Shown here in pieces: positions 1-6,308 of a stretch of DNA of 7,016 nucleotides (position 1 is the stretch's first letter; the number at the start of each line of letters is the position of its first letter). The notes beneath the pieces are model-generated. The model was given only the letters and a program-made list of their open reading frames with translations. It made no database searches and was not told the origin of the DNA. The translations under genes were made by a program, and so were the position numbers. Source of the stretch: Propionibacteriaceae bacterium (lineage in GTDB: Bacteria > Actinomycetota > Actinomycetes > Propionibacteriales > Propionibacteriaceae); the NCBI GenBank assembly GCA_031265725.1, contig JAISCH010000309.1:1-7016 (forward strand). The letters are read 5' to 3'.

Positions 1-1342
1 CCGATTCCCCGGAAGTCAGACTGGCCAATTTGGTCTCCAATTCAGCGGAGGATGTCTTGGCCGCTTTCGCTCGCTGAGCGGCTGACTGCGCGGCGGTGTC
101 CAGCCGGGCTATCTCCGCATCGGCCGACTCCGCCCGGCTGCGCAAGGTATTCACTTCCCCGGTGAGCCGCGCCAGGCCCTCGCGCCGGTCCGCGATAGCG
201 CGTTGAGCCGCTTGGAAAAGCCGCTCGGCATTGTTATACGCCTCCTCGGCTGCCTGCTTGGCCGCCGTCGCCTGCTCCAGCGCGGCCTGTTTCGCCACGG
301 CCTCATCGTCCAATTCAGCGGCGGCTTTCCGGATGCCCGCAGCCTCACGCTCAATGGCGGCCGGGTCCCGGCCCAATCCGACGTCGGCGTCGGCGTTGCT
401 GGAGTTACGCAGTCGTTCAGCGGCGATGGAGGCAGTGGCGGCGGCGCGTTCCCGCAGCCCGGCGAGGGCATACCAGGTCTCCTGCGCGGCGTTCAGCGCC
501 GGCATGGCGGCCCGGGCGGCGGTCTCGGCGGCGGACTCAGCCGCACGGGCCTGCTCCAATGCCTCCTCCAGCGCCAGCCGTTGCAGCCGCAGCGCCTCTT
601 CGGCGGCTAATTCCCCATCCAGTGACGTCTTCGCCCGCAGATAGTCGTCGGCCAGCAGCCTGGCTTTGGCGTCGAAAACCTCGGCCTGGATGCCCGCTGC
701 CTTACGGGCCACTTCAGCCTGGCGGCCGAGCGGCTTGAGTTGCCTGCGCAATTCGGTGAGCAGATCGGAGAGCCGGTTGAGGTTGGCCGCAGTCGACTCC
801 AGCTTGCGCTCAGCCTTCTCCTTGCGCTTGCGATGCTTCATCACTCCGGCGGCCTCCTCGATGAAACCGCGCCTGATCTCCGGAGTGGCGTTCAGAATGG
901 TGTCGAGTTGCCCCTGCCCCACGATCACATGCATCTCCCGGCCGATGCCGGAGTCGGAGAGCAATTCCTGCACGTCCAGCAGCCTGGCGACAGTGCCGTT
1001 GATCGCGTACTCGGACCCACCGGCTCGGAACATCGTCCGAGAGATGGTGACCTCGGTGAACTCTATCGGCAGCGCTCCGTCGGAATTGTCTATGGTCAGG
1101 ATGACTTCCGCCCGGCCCAGCGGTGCCCTCCCCGCCGTTCCGGCGAAGATTACGTCCTCCATCTTGCCGCCACGCAACGTCTTCACGCCTTGCTCGCCCA
1201 TCACCCAACTGAGCGCGTCCACCACATTCGACTTGCCCGAACCGTTCGGGCCGACGACACAGGTGATCCCCGGCTCGAAATTGAGCGTGGTGGAAGAGGC
1301 GAATGACTTGAAGCCGCGCAGGGTCAGGCTTTTCAGATACAT
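1..1342 (-). CDS. smc: Chromosome partition/condensation ATPase SMC, N-terminal part (3' end outside window)
   Basis: The open frame gives 447 N-terminal residues of SMC, the ABC-type ATPase that works with ScpA and ScpB to condense and segregate the chromosome; it runs off the left edge without a stop. It begins [15 protein letters not shown], the family N-terminus. The Walker A motif GPNGSGKSN lies at residues 31-39, followed by the conserved [11 protein letters not shown] stretch (residues 42-52). The globular head extends to about residue 167, with [17 protein letters not shown] near 131-147 and IEEAAGV at 161-167. From about 168 the protein is charged, Ala/Glu/Arg-rich coiled coil, starting [13 protein letters not shown], with a Gly/Pro break (VGLGRDP) near 321-327. 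The hinge, second coiled coil and C-terminal head (signature and Walker B) should lie beyond the window. The ATG is preceded by AGGGGAG at an 8-base spacing, and the gene starts only 3 bases after the GtrA-family stop. Confidence 0.97.
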   Translation of the reverse strand, partial: MYLKSLTLRGFKSFASSTTLNFEPGITCVVGPNGSGKSNVVDALSWVMGEQGVKTLRGGKMEDVIFAGTAGRAPLGRAEVILTIDNSDGALPIEFTEVTISRTMFRAGGSEYAINGTVARLLDVQELLSDSGIGREMHVIVGQGQLDTILNATPEIRRGFIEEAAGVMKHRKRKEKAERKLESTAANLNRLSDLLTELRRQLKPLGRQAEVARKAAGIQAEVFDAKARLLADDYLRAKTSLDGELAAEEALRLQRLALEEALEQARAAESAAETAARAAMPALNAAQETWYALAGLRERAAATASIAAERLRNSSNADADVGLGRDPAAIEREAAGIRKAAAELDDEAVAKQAALEQATAAKQAAEEAYNNAERLFQAAQRAIADRREGLARLTGEVNTLRSRAESADAEIARLDTAAQSAAQRAKAAKTSSAELETKLASLTSGES

Positions 1343-1345
1343 CGG

Positions 1346-1903
1346 CTACTCTCCCCTGCTCTGGTGATGGCGGCGTCGGACGATCCGGAACGTCCATAGC
1401 TTATTCAGCAAGAAGTTGATCGGGGTAACGCAGACGATAGTGATGAGATTCGCCCAGTAGAGCTTGTTGAGCAGCCCGACTTCTCCAGTGAACACATTGG
1501 TCGGCAGCGAGATCGGCGAGTCCGGATGCATCAGCGCGGTGAGGAGCAGCAGGCCGATGCCCTGGGCGAAGAGGCCGACCGACAGGAAGGGCAGGTACTC
1601 CTTCCAGAACGGCGCTCTGTTGGCCGATTTGAACGTCCAGTGCCGGTTGACCACGAAGTTGAACAGATTGGCGATCAGGAAAGCCAGCGTGGACCAGATG
1701 TGGTAGTTGCGCACGCTCAGGTCGGTGAACGGGATGCCGACGACGGCGGCGTTCTCGCTGACGCCGAGAAAATCACGGCTGAGCACATTGCAAGTGACGA
1801 GCACGACTTGGTTGACCAGCACCCCGCAGCCGCCGACCAGCCCGAATCTGAGGAACTGGATCAGGCTGGGACGAAGACGCGCGTAGAAGTCGTTGAGGCT
1901 CAC
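1346..1903 (-). CDS. GtrA-family four-helix membrane protein
   Basis: A 185-residue integral membrane protein of the GtrA/DPMS family, whose studied members take part in moving lipid-linked sugars across the membrane or help cell-wall polysaccharide glycosylation. Four hydrophobic segments lie near residues 16-38, 68-86, 103-124 and 147-166. The family's repeated motif is present twice, as NRHWTF (86-91) and NKLWTF (167-172), each just after an even-numbered helix, consistent with an internally duplicated two-helix unit. The C-terminus is basic (RIVRRRHH), probably cytoplasmic. The start is GTG at 1903, overlapping the mutM stop as GTGA, with GAGG four bases upstream; its stop lies 3 bases before smc. 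No glycosyltransferase partner gene is visible, so the substrate cannot be named. The position between mutM and smc is unusual compared with mycobacteria as I recall them. Confidence 0.9.
   Translation of the reverse strand: MSLNDFYARLRPSLIQFLRFGLVGGCGVLVNQVVLVTCNVLSRDFLGVSENAAVVGIPFTDLSVRNYHIWSTLAFLIANLFNFVVNRHWTFKSANRAPFWKEYLPFLSVGLFAQGIGLLLLTALMHPDSPISLPTNVFTGEVGLLNKLYWANLITIVCVTPINFLLNKLWTFRIVRRRHHQSRGE
1351..1357 (-). promoter_or_regulatory. Ribosome binding site of smc, inside the 3' end of the upstream gene
   Basis: The minus strand reads AGGGGAG here, 8 bases before the smc ATG at 1342. The site lies within the last codons of the GtrA-family gene, so ribosomes finishing that gene pass directly over the smc initiation region. 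Coupled translation is inferred. Confidence 0.7.
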
Positions 1904-2778
1904 AATGCCTCAACTCTACTGGGCCGAGACGGCTCCACCCGATAGCGCGGTTGGCATTTCGGGCAGCGGAAACTGGAACGGCCCATGAATGGCTCCCGCA
2001 CGATGGCAGTCCCGCAACGCGGACAGGGTAGACCCTGGCGGCCATAGACCGCCAAGGACCGCTCGAAATACCCGGACTCCCCGGCCACCCCGACGTAGAG
2101 CGCGTCAAAGGAGGTGCCTCCCGCCGCCAACGCCTCGCCGAGCACCGCCTGAGCATGCTCCAGCAGTCCGCTGATCCGACTGGACGACAAGGTGTTGGCT
2201 GGACGGTCGTAGTGCAGTCTTGCCCGCCAGAGCGACTCGTCGGCGTAGATATTCCCGATCCCGGAGACCACCGTCTGATCGAGCAGCACCCTTTTGATCC
2301 CACTGCGCTTCGCAACGATCTTTGCCACCAAGGCGTCCCAATCCAAATCGGCGGAAAGCAGGTCTGCCGCGATGTGGGCTATCTCGGCGGGCTGTGCCGC
2401 GCCTCCACCGCTCAGCGACAATCCCCCGAACATGCGTTGGTCCACGAAGCGCAGCACGATGTCAGCCGTGGTGAAAGTGAATTCCACCCTGGTGTTCGGT
2501 GGCGGCGGGTCGCCGGGCCGGTCAACCCGGAATTGGCCGCTCATCCCCAAATGGGCGAGCAGCGCGTCGCCGTCAGCGAACGCTAGCCAGAGGTATTTGC
2601 CCCTTCGGGAGACCTGGGTGATAGTGCGTCCCAGCAAGGCTTGCGCGAAATCTTCCGGCCCGCCCGGATGCCGTCGCACTGAGCGCGGATGGGAAACGGT
2701 CACCGTGGCGATGCTCTGCTGGGCCACGCTGCGTTCCAGCCCGGCGCGGATAGTCTCGACTTCGGGGAGTTCAGGCAT
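1900..2778 (-). CDS. mutM: Formamidopyrimidine-DNA glycosylase (Fpg/MutM)
   Basis: A 292-residue bifunctional DNA glycosylase/AP lyase that removes 8-oxoguanine and other oxidised purines in base excision repair. The N-terminus MPELPEVETIR is diagnostic: after Met removal Pro2 is the Schiff-base nucleophile, with Glu3 and Glu6 beside it. The conserved lysine is in RRGKYL (Lys61), followed by the HLGMSGQ motif (76-82). The helix-two-turn-helix region includes GIGNIYADE (173-181). A C-terminal zinc finger uses Cys252, Cys255, Cys272 and Cys275 (CPRC then CPKC). A GTG at 2799 would add seven residues before the catalytic proline and destroy activity, so the ATG at 2778 is chosen. The gene starts inside the last 8 bases of rnc and has no clear Shine-Dalgarno, which suggests coupled translation; its stop overlaps the next gene's GTG. 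Confidence 0.97.
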   Translation of the reverse strand: MPELPEVETIRAGLERSVAQQSIATVTVSHPRSVRRHPGGPEDFAQALLGRTITQVSRRGKYLWLAFADGDALLAHLGMSGQFRVDRPGDPPPPNTRVEFTFTTADIVLRFVDQRMFGGLSLSGGGAAQPAEIAHIAADLLSADLDWDALVAKIVAKRSGIKRVLLDQTVVSGIGNIYADESLWRARLHYDRPANTLSSSRISGLLEHAQAVLGEALAAGGTSFDALYVGVAGESGYFERSLAVYGRQGLPCPRCGTAIVREPFMGRSSFRCPKCQPRYRVEPSRPSRVEAL

Positions 2779-3469
2779 CGGGGGTGCCGTAACGGGCACT
2801 CAATTCAGTGAAGGCAGCCTCCGCAGCGCCCTGTTCGGCCTGCTTCTTCGAACTGCCCTCGCCCAGGGCCGAGTGCCAATCCCCGATCACGGTCACTGCC
2901 ATGAAGTGTTTGGCGTGGTCGGGACCGGATTCGGTGACGTCGTAGCGCGGCGGGTCCATTTCGTTGGACGCGCACCACTCTTGCAGGATGGTCTTCCAAT
3001 CCCCGGCCGATCCGCTGGCAGCCGCTTCGTCCACCAAGGGATCGAAAAGGTGGTGGACCAGCCGGTCAGCAGCGTCGCGGCCCTCCGAGATCATCACCGC
3101 GCCCAGGACAGCTTCCAGCGCGTCAGCCAAGATCGACGCTTTGTCGGACCCGCCAGTCCCCAATTCGCCTTTTCCGAGCCGGATTTCCTGGCCGAGGCCG
3201 AGATCGCGGGCCACGTCGGCCAAGGCGTGCGCGTTCACCACTGCGGCCCGCAGTTTGGCGAGCTTGCCCTCGGGAAAATCAGGGAAGGCGCGGTAAAGAT
3301 AATCAGTGACCGCGATGCCCAGCACCGCGTCACCGAGGAATTCCAACCGCTCGTTGTGCGGGATGCCGCCGTGCTCGTAGGAATAGGAACGATGGGTCAG
3401 GGCAAGCTGGAAGAGTTGCGGGTCCACCTCGAACCCCAACTGATGAAATAGTTCGTTTATCCGGCCCAC
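2771..3469 (-). CDS. rnc: Ribonuclease III
   Basis: A 232-residue double-strand-specific endoribonuclease that processes rRNA precursors and structured mRNAs as a homodimer. The RNase III signature NERLEFLGDAVLG is at residues 39-51. The four metal-binding acidic residues are all present: Glu43, Asp47, Asp116 and Glu119 (the last two in ILADALEAVLGA), so the enzyme should be catalytically competent. A double-stranded-RNA-binding domain follows from about residue 157 to 226, ending in the typical SSKKQAEQGAAEAAF helix. The GTG at 3469 is the first possible start after an in-frame TAG, which is the rpmF stop itself. The 12 bases between the genes contain no purine-rich ribosome binding site, so expression probably depends on rpmF translation or an unstructured leader. 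The last 8 bases overlap mutM. Confidence 0.97.
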   Translation of the reverse strand: MGRINELFHQLGFEVDPQLFQLALTHRSYSYEHGGIPHNERLEFLGDAVLGIAVTDYLYRAFPDFPEGKLAKLRAAVVNAHALADVARDLGLGQEIRLGKGELGTGGSDKASILADALEAVLGAVMISEGRDAADRLVHHLFDPLVDEAAASGSAGDWKTILQEWCASNEMDPPRYDVTESGPDHAKHFMAVTVIGDWHSALGEGSSKKQAEQGAAEAAFTELSARYGTPDA

Positions 3470-3481
3470 GCGGGCAGCGAA

Positions 3482-3673
3482 CTAGACTTCGAGAACTTGT
3501 CTACGGGCACCGCGCGGTCCATACTGCCCGCAATCGGGGCAGGTGGTGTGCGGCAGATGTTTGGCACCACAGGCGGGGTTCGCGCAAGTCACCAACGCAG
3601 GTGCTGACGTCTTCCACTGGGCGCGGCGGGCGCGGGTATTGGCTCTCGACATTCTCCGCTTCGGAACTGCCAC
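3482..3673 (-). CDS. rpmF: 50S ribosomal protein L32 (bL32)
   Basis: A 63-residue basic ribosomal protein of the large subunit. The N-terminus ([20 protein letters not shown]) is typical of bL32. Four cysteines that could bind zinc lie at 30, 35, 45 and 48, with [13 protein letters not shown] in the second half, and the C-terminus is RRQVLEV. The first pair is spaced C-x4-C rather than the C-x2-C familiar in many L32 proteins. The start codon is GTG, preceded by a strong GAGGAG at 5 bases, and the gene begins 2 bases after the DUF177 stop. The pairing of a YceD/DUF177 gene directly with rpmF is widely conserved in bacteria. Confidence 0.97.
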   Translation of the reverse strand: MAVPKRRMSRANTRARRAQWKTSAPALVTCANPACGAKHLPHTTCPDCGQYGPRGARRQVLEV

Positions 3674-3675
3674 AA

Positions 3676-4251
3676 CTACTCCTCATTATTGTCTGCTACA
3701 TCGTCCGGCGTGCCCGATCCGACATCCAATCCGGCCAACGCCGCCCATCTCGGGTCGGCGTCCGCACCGTGGTCATGGTCCGGGTCGCGGTTCAGATTTG
3801 CCCCACAACTGGGGCACAATCCGGCGCAATCCGGCCTGCACTTCGGAGTGAACGGCAGATCGATAACCACCAGATCGCGCAGGAGCGGCTCCAGGTCGAT
3901 CAAATCTCCCTCAAGACGGCTGGCATCGGGATCGTCCAACTCCTTGTCCGGATAGCAGTACAACTCTTGGATCGCAATCGAGTCCTCCGACTCGACCAGG
4001 TCCAAACAGCGAGCACAGCTTCCAGCCAGCTTGACTTGGGCCGTCCCAGTGACCAGCACCCCCTCCACCACCGCCTCGATCCGCAGATCAAGCGCGACTG
4101 GCGAACCCGGTGGCACACCGATCATGGCTACGCCTAGGCCGTCCGGAGCGGAAGCGACTCGCCGCACCTGTTTCGATTGCCCCGCATGACGAACCAGTTC
4201 GTGGGTGTCTACCACCAACTCCGAACGAGGATCGACCACGCGGACAGGCAC
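3676..4251 (-). CDS. YceD/DUF177 family protein, upstream partner of rpmF
   Basis: A 191-residue soluble protein of the DUF177 (YceD) family, which in several bacteria and in plastids is linked to 23S rRNA accumulation and large-subunit assembly; the exact mechanism is not settled. The N-terminus [14 protein letters not shown] matches actinobacterial members. Conserved cysteines are the CARC pair (79, 82) in the middle and the C-terminal [13 protein letters not shown] motif (138, 142, 146, 149), which suggests a metal site. The tail is acidic ([12 protein letters not shown] and DNNEE). I chose GTG at 4251 because GGAAGGGAG lies 6 bases upstream and the homology begins there. A TTG at 4293 or ATG at 4287 would add 12-14 residues lacking a ribosome site. 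The gene sits 2 bases before rpmF. Confidence 0.9.
   Translation of the reverse strand: MPVRVVDPRSELVVDTHELVRHAGQSKQVRRVASAPDGLGVAMIGVPPGSPVALDLRIEAVVEGVLVTGTAQVKLAGSCARCLDLVESEDSIAIQELYCYPDKELDDPDASRLEGDLIDLEPLLRDLVVIDLPFTPKCRPDCAGLCPSCGANLNRDPDHDHGADADPRWAALAGLDVGSGTPDDVADNNEE
3679..3684 (-). promoter_or_regulatory. Strong ribosome binding site of rpmF
   Basis: The minus strand reads GAGGAG, 5 bases before the rpmF GTG at 3673, and overlaps the end of the DUF177 coding region. It is the best Shine-Dalgarno in the window, fitting the high demand for a ribosomal protein, and it supports the GTG start. Confidence 0.75.
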
Positions 4252-4257
4252 CTGCGG

Positions 4258-4266
4258 CTCCCTTCC
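4258..4266 (-). promoter_or_regulatory. Ribosome binding site deciding the DUF177 start
   Basis: The minus strand reads GGAAGGGAG, ending 6 bases before GTG at 4251. Neither upstream alternative start (TTG 4293, ATG 4287) has comparable complementarity to the 16S rRNA tail. Confidence 0.6.
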
Positions 4267-4299
4267 ACCCTGGCACGACTGCGTCATAACCAAAGAGGT

Positions 4300-4328
4300 A
4301 CTCTACCCGGCTTGTTCCCCAGGCTCAA
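4300..4328 (-). promoter_or_regulatory. Candidate sigma70-type promoter upstream of the DUF177-rpmF-rnc block
   Basis: On the minus strand TTGAGC (4323-4328) and TAGAGT (4300-4305) are separated by exactly 17 bases. Each hexamer matches 4 of 6 consensus positions, including TTGA and the TA..A.T core. It overlaps the end of the large PH-domain gene. Transcription would begin near 4293, giving a leader of about 40 bases to the preferred GTG at 4251. This is pattern matching only. Confidence 0.35.
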
Positions 4329-5745
4329 AACGTCGGCTGGCCGCACTGTCCGCAAGCGGGAGCGCCGATGCCACCGAGCGCTCGGCCAGCAGCGATCCGG
4401 AAAGCTCAGTGAAGGCGGACTGGGCCTCGTCGGCGTCCAGCCAGGGGGCGCTGACGCTGATCTGGGAACCAGCGGTGTGTACGCTCAAGGAGCGGAGGGA
4501 CAGCTTGCGGTCGAGCGGACCGGCCGAGAGCTGCACCGATTGGGCTTTGGCCAGCGGGGCGATTGACCACTCCCAGTCGAGCCAACCGTATTTGGCGACA
4601 AAGAAATGCTGGTCGAAACCCCATTTGCTGCCCTGACGGCGCAGCGGATGCAGCCACCATCCGGACTTGGAGACGGGTCTGACCGGGACGGCTTTCCAGG
4701 AGTCCTGCGGCCAGCACTCGCCCAAGACCGACTCCACTTCCGCCCAGGTGCCAGCGGCGAGCAGGATTGAACCGGATTTGCCGCTCTCATCCTCCCCGCC
4801 GCTGCCGAGGATGGCCGCGTCCACCTGGTACACCCCGAGCAGCCGCCACAGCCAATGCTGGGTGATGGTGACCGCTTGGACACGTTTGCGCGGAACGCTG
4901 TAGCTGCGTAGCTCGGTCAGGCCGTGCTGAACGCGCAGTCCAGTGGGGGTCCGGGACACTTGGAAGTTGAGTTGCCCGACGATTCTCGTCCAGACGAAAC
5001 CGACGATGCCTATCCCCGCCGCCAGGAAGCCGCCGAAAGACACCCAGGGAACGTCGAAGACGAAGGCGACGACGGCGGCAGCCAACGGGCCGACAATGCC
5101 CAACCACAGCGACAGGCTGAGGAATTTCGCCGCCACAATCCGCTTATTCGGCAATTTCACCAGCACTGGCGCGGCGGGCTGGGGCATCGGCGCTGAGCCG
5201 CCGTCAACCTGCTCCGCCCGTTCGGCTGCGGCCTTGGCCAACAGGTAGTCATGCAATGACTCGGCCTGTTTGCGGCGCAGGAAGCGCAATTCGACCGACT
5301 CGGCGTTGCCGGTGGCGACGACCAGCGCGCACATGTCGAAGAGCCGGGCCAACAGCGGCTGGCGAATATCGACACTTTGAATCTTGGAGTACGCCATCCG
5401 TTTGGAGGTGTGGAAGAACCGGCCCGTCTCGACCCGGAATTCATCGTCGTCGATGTAGAAGAGCGTGTTCCACCAGCGCCACAGCCCACCAGCTATCAGC
5501 AGCACGGCAGCCCCGGCCAGCATGATCAGCATGATCGGAGTCCGGGGATCCGGATAGCCCGGATTGTCGAAAACTCCGCGCAGTTGGGCGAGCAGGAACG
5601 CGCCCAAGGCCACCCAACCGCTGATGAACGCCGAAGCCGGATGGGTGCGGCGCGGACGTTTCCGCTCAGTCGGCTCAGTCGGCTCAGCCTGCTCAGTCTG
5701 CCCGATCGGCTCAGTCTGCCCAGTCGGCTCAGTCTGCTCGCTCAC
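4303..5745 (-). CDS. Large membrane protein with three bacterial PH domains (bPH2/DUF304, YdbT-like)
   Basis: A 480-residue membrane protein resembling YdbT of Bacillus subtilis, which pairs with YdbS; family function is poorly defined, though YdbST is linked to resistance to certain antimicrobial peptides. Residues 3-27 are a low-complexity Thr-Glu-Pro/Gln repeat. After a basic patch (RKRPRR) come hydrophobic helices near 39-57 and 70-92, then a first PH-like domain at about 96-172 (IDDDEFRVETGRFF, then MAYSKIQSVDIRQ). Two more helices (about 207-231, 235-254) lead to a second PH-like domain (258-345; SVPRKRVQAVTITQ). A third, more divergent one at about 378-452 lacks helices before it. The start is GTG, overlapping the preceding stop as GTGA, with only a weak GAAGG upstream, so translation is probably coupled to the smaller PH protein. 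The two are likely partners in one membrane complex, which is an inference. Confidence 0.85.
   Translation of the reverse strand: MSEQTEPTGQTEPIGQTEQAEPTEPTERKRPRRTHPASAFISGWVALGAFLLAQLRGVFDNPGYPDPRTPIMLIMLAGAAVLLIAGGLWRWWNTLFYIDDDEFRVETGRFFHTSKRMAYSKIQSVDIRQPLLARLFDMCALVVATGNAESVELRFLRRKQAESLHDYLLAKAAAERAEQVDGGSAPMPQPAAPVLVKLPNKRIVAAKFLSLSLWLGIVGPLAAAVVAFVFDVPWVSFGGFLAAGIGIVGFVWTRIVGQLNFQVSRTPTGLRVQHGLTELRSYSVPRKRVQAVTITQHWLWRLLGVYQVDAAILGSGGEDESGKSGSILLAAGTWAEVESVLGECWPQDSWKAVPVRPVSKSGWWLHPLRRQGSKWGFDQHFFVAKYGWLDWEWSIAPLAKAQSVQLSAGPLDRKLSLRSLSVHTAGSQISVSAPWLDADEAQSAFTELSGSLLAERSVASALPLADSAASRRFEPGEQAG
5662..5739 (-). repeat. In-frame tandem repeat encoding Thr-Glu-Pro units
   Basis: In the coding strand an 18-base unit, CAGACTGAGCCGACTGGG, occurs twice nearly identically (codons 3-8 and 9-14). 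A third partial copy follows, then 9-base ACTGAGCCG-type units. All units are multiples of three, so copy number changes would alter the acidic, proline-rich cytoplasmic tail without a frameshift. Confidence 0.75.
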
Positions 5746-6245
5746 AGTTCGATGGCCTTCGACTCACCGGCGGCGATCAACCTGTCCCGCAGCGCTGCCG
5801 CCACTTCGGCGTCGAGGCCGGGAATCTCGGCGTTCGAGTCGCTGGCGGCGGTGACCAGCGAGACACCGGCAAGCTTGAAGCGGCGGTCCAACGGTCCGGA
5901 ATCGACTTTGACCACCTGCATCCGTCCGTATGGGACACAGACCAGTTTGCGCAAGAACAAGCCCTGCGAGATCAGCAGGTCGTCGGCGCGTTCGGCGTAA
6001 CGGAAGGTGCGCACCCATTCCCGCACTCTCAGCACCCGCCAAATCGCCAGCGCCGCACCGGCCGCCAGCGCAGCCAATCCCCAAATCCAGTCGAGCAGGC
6101 TCCAGACCGTGCCGACGACGATGGCACAGAGCAGGGTCCAACGGATGACCGCACCGATAGTCCGAGGTCGCAGATAATTCGGGCTGAGACTCATCCATTG
6201 CTGGTCCGGGGGCAACCAGGGCTGAGTGGAATCCGGAGAGGACAT
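5742..6245 (-). CDS. Small membrane PH-domain protein (bPH2/DUF304, YdbS-like)
   Basis: A 167-residue protein with a proline-rich N-terminus, two adjacent hydrophobic segments (about 30-50 and 54-70), and a C-terminal bacterial PH-like domain (about 75-157). Recognisable elements are FRYAERADDLLISQGLFLRK and VPYGRMQVVKVDSGPLDRRFKLAGVSL, the strand pattern seen in YdbS-type proteins. Its function is not established. The next gene encodes a larger protein with three domains of the same family, and the two overlap by GTGA, as in the ydbS-ydbT pair. The start is ATG at 6245, with AGGGG very close upstream and a GGAG about 13 bases away, so initiation spacing is not ideal. The ATG at 6194 lacks any ribosome site. 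A 63-base gap separates it from the SepIVA-like gene. Confidence 0.85.
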   Translation of the reverse strand: MSSPDSTQPWLPPDQQWMSLSPNYLRPRTIGAVIRWTLLCAIVVGTVWSLLDWIWGLAALAAGAALAIWRVLRVREWVRTFRYAERADDLLISQGLFLRKLVCVPYGRMQVVKVDSGPLDRRFKLAGVSLVTAASDSNAEIPGLDAEVAAALRDRLIAAGESKAIEL

Positions 6246-6267
6246 AGCCCCTACGCTACTCCCCCAA

Positions 6268-6302
6268 GGCCAGCCGGAAAGCCTCGTTCACCCCCGCTGG
6301 CC
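6268..6302 (-). other. Intergenic stem-loop upstream of the PH-domain gene pair
   Basis: GGCCAGC (minus strand, 6296-6302) can pair perfectly with GCTGGCC (6268-6274), a 7-bp stem, with possible extra G-C/G-U pairs after a one-base mismatch inside the loop. The first arm also lies within a perfect 12-base palindrome, CGCTGGCCAGCG (6295-6306). No T-tract follows, so it does not look like a standard terminator; it could be an mRNA processing site or a protein-binding site. No test of significance was possible. Confidence 0.35.
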
Positions 6303-6308
6303 AGCGCG

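Noticed and set aside
36..321. A 13-base direct repeat (TCCAATTCAGCGG at 36-48 and 309-321).
   Set aside because: Both copies encode similar Ala-Glu-Leu-Glu/Asp coiled-coil residues of SMC in the same frame, so the repeat follows from heptad composition rather than a mobile or recombination element.
666..1367. A 233-codon open frame on the plus strand opposite the smc head region.
   Set aside because: It lies antisense to an unmistakable SMC N-terminus, has a low-complexity Ser/Arg/Pro composition with no recognisable motif, and is explained by codon bias of the real gene.
2779..2799. Upstream GTG start for mutM giving seven extra residues.
   Set aside because: MutM needs proline immediately after the initiator methionine as its nucleophile; the extension would block it.
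2294..3451. A 385-codon plus-strand open frame spanning mutM and rnc.
   Set aside because: It is antisense to two well-supported enzymes with complete catalytic motifs and crosses their junction. The composition shows no family features, so it is a shadow frame.
4252..4293. Longer start (TTG 4293 or ATG 4287) for the DUF177 gene.
   Set aside because: No ribosome binding site, no family similarity in the added residues, and a strong GGAAGGGAG sits before the GTG at 4251.
6246..6308. The stem-loop after the SepIVA-like gene as a factor-independent terminator.
   Set aside because: No run of T follows on the transcribed strand and the downstream gene follows immediately in the same direction.
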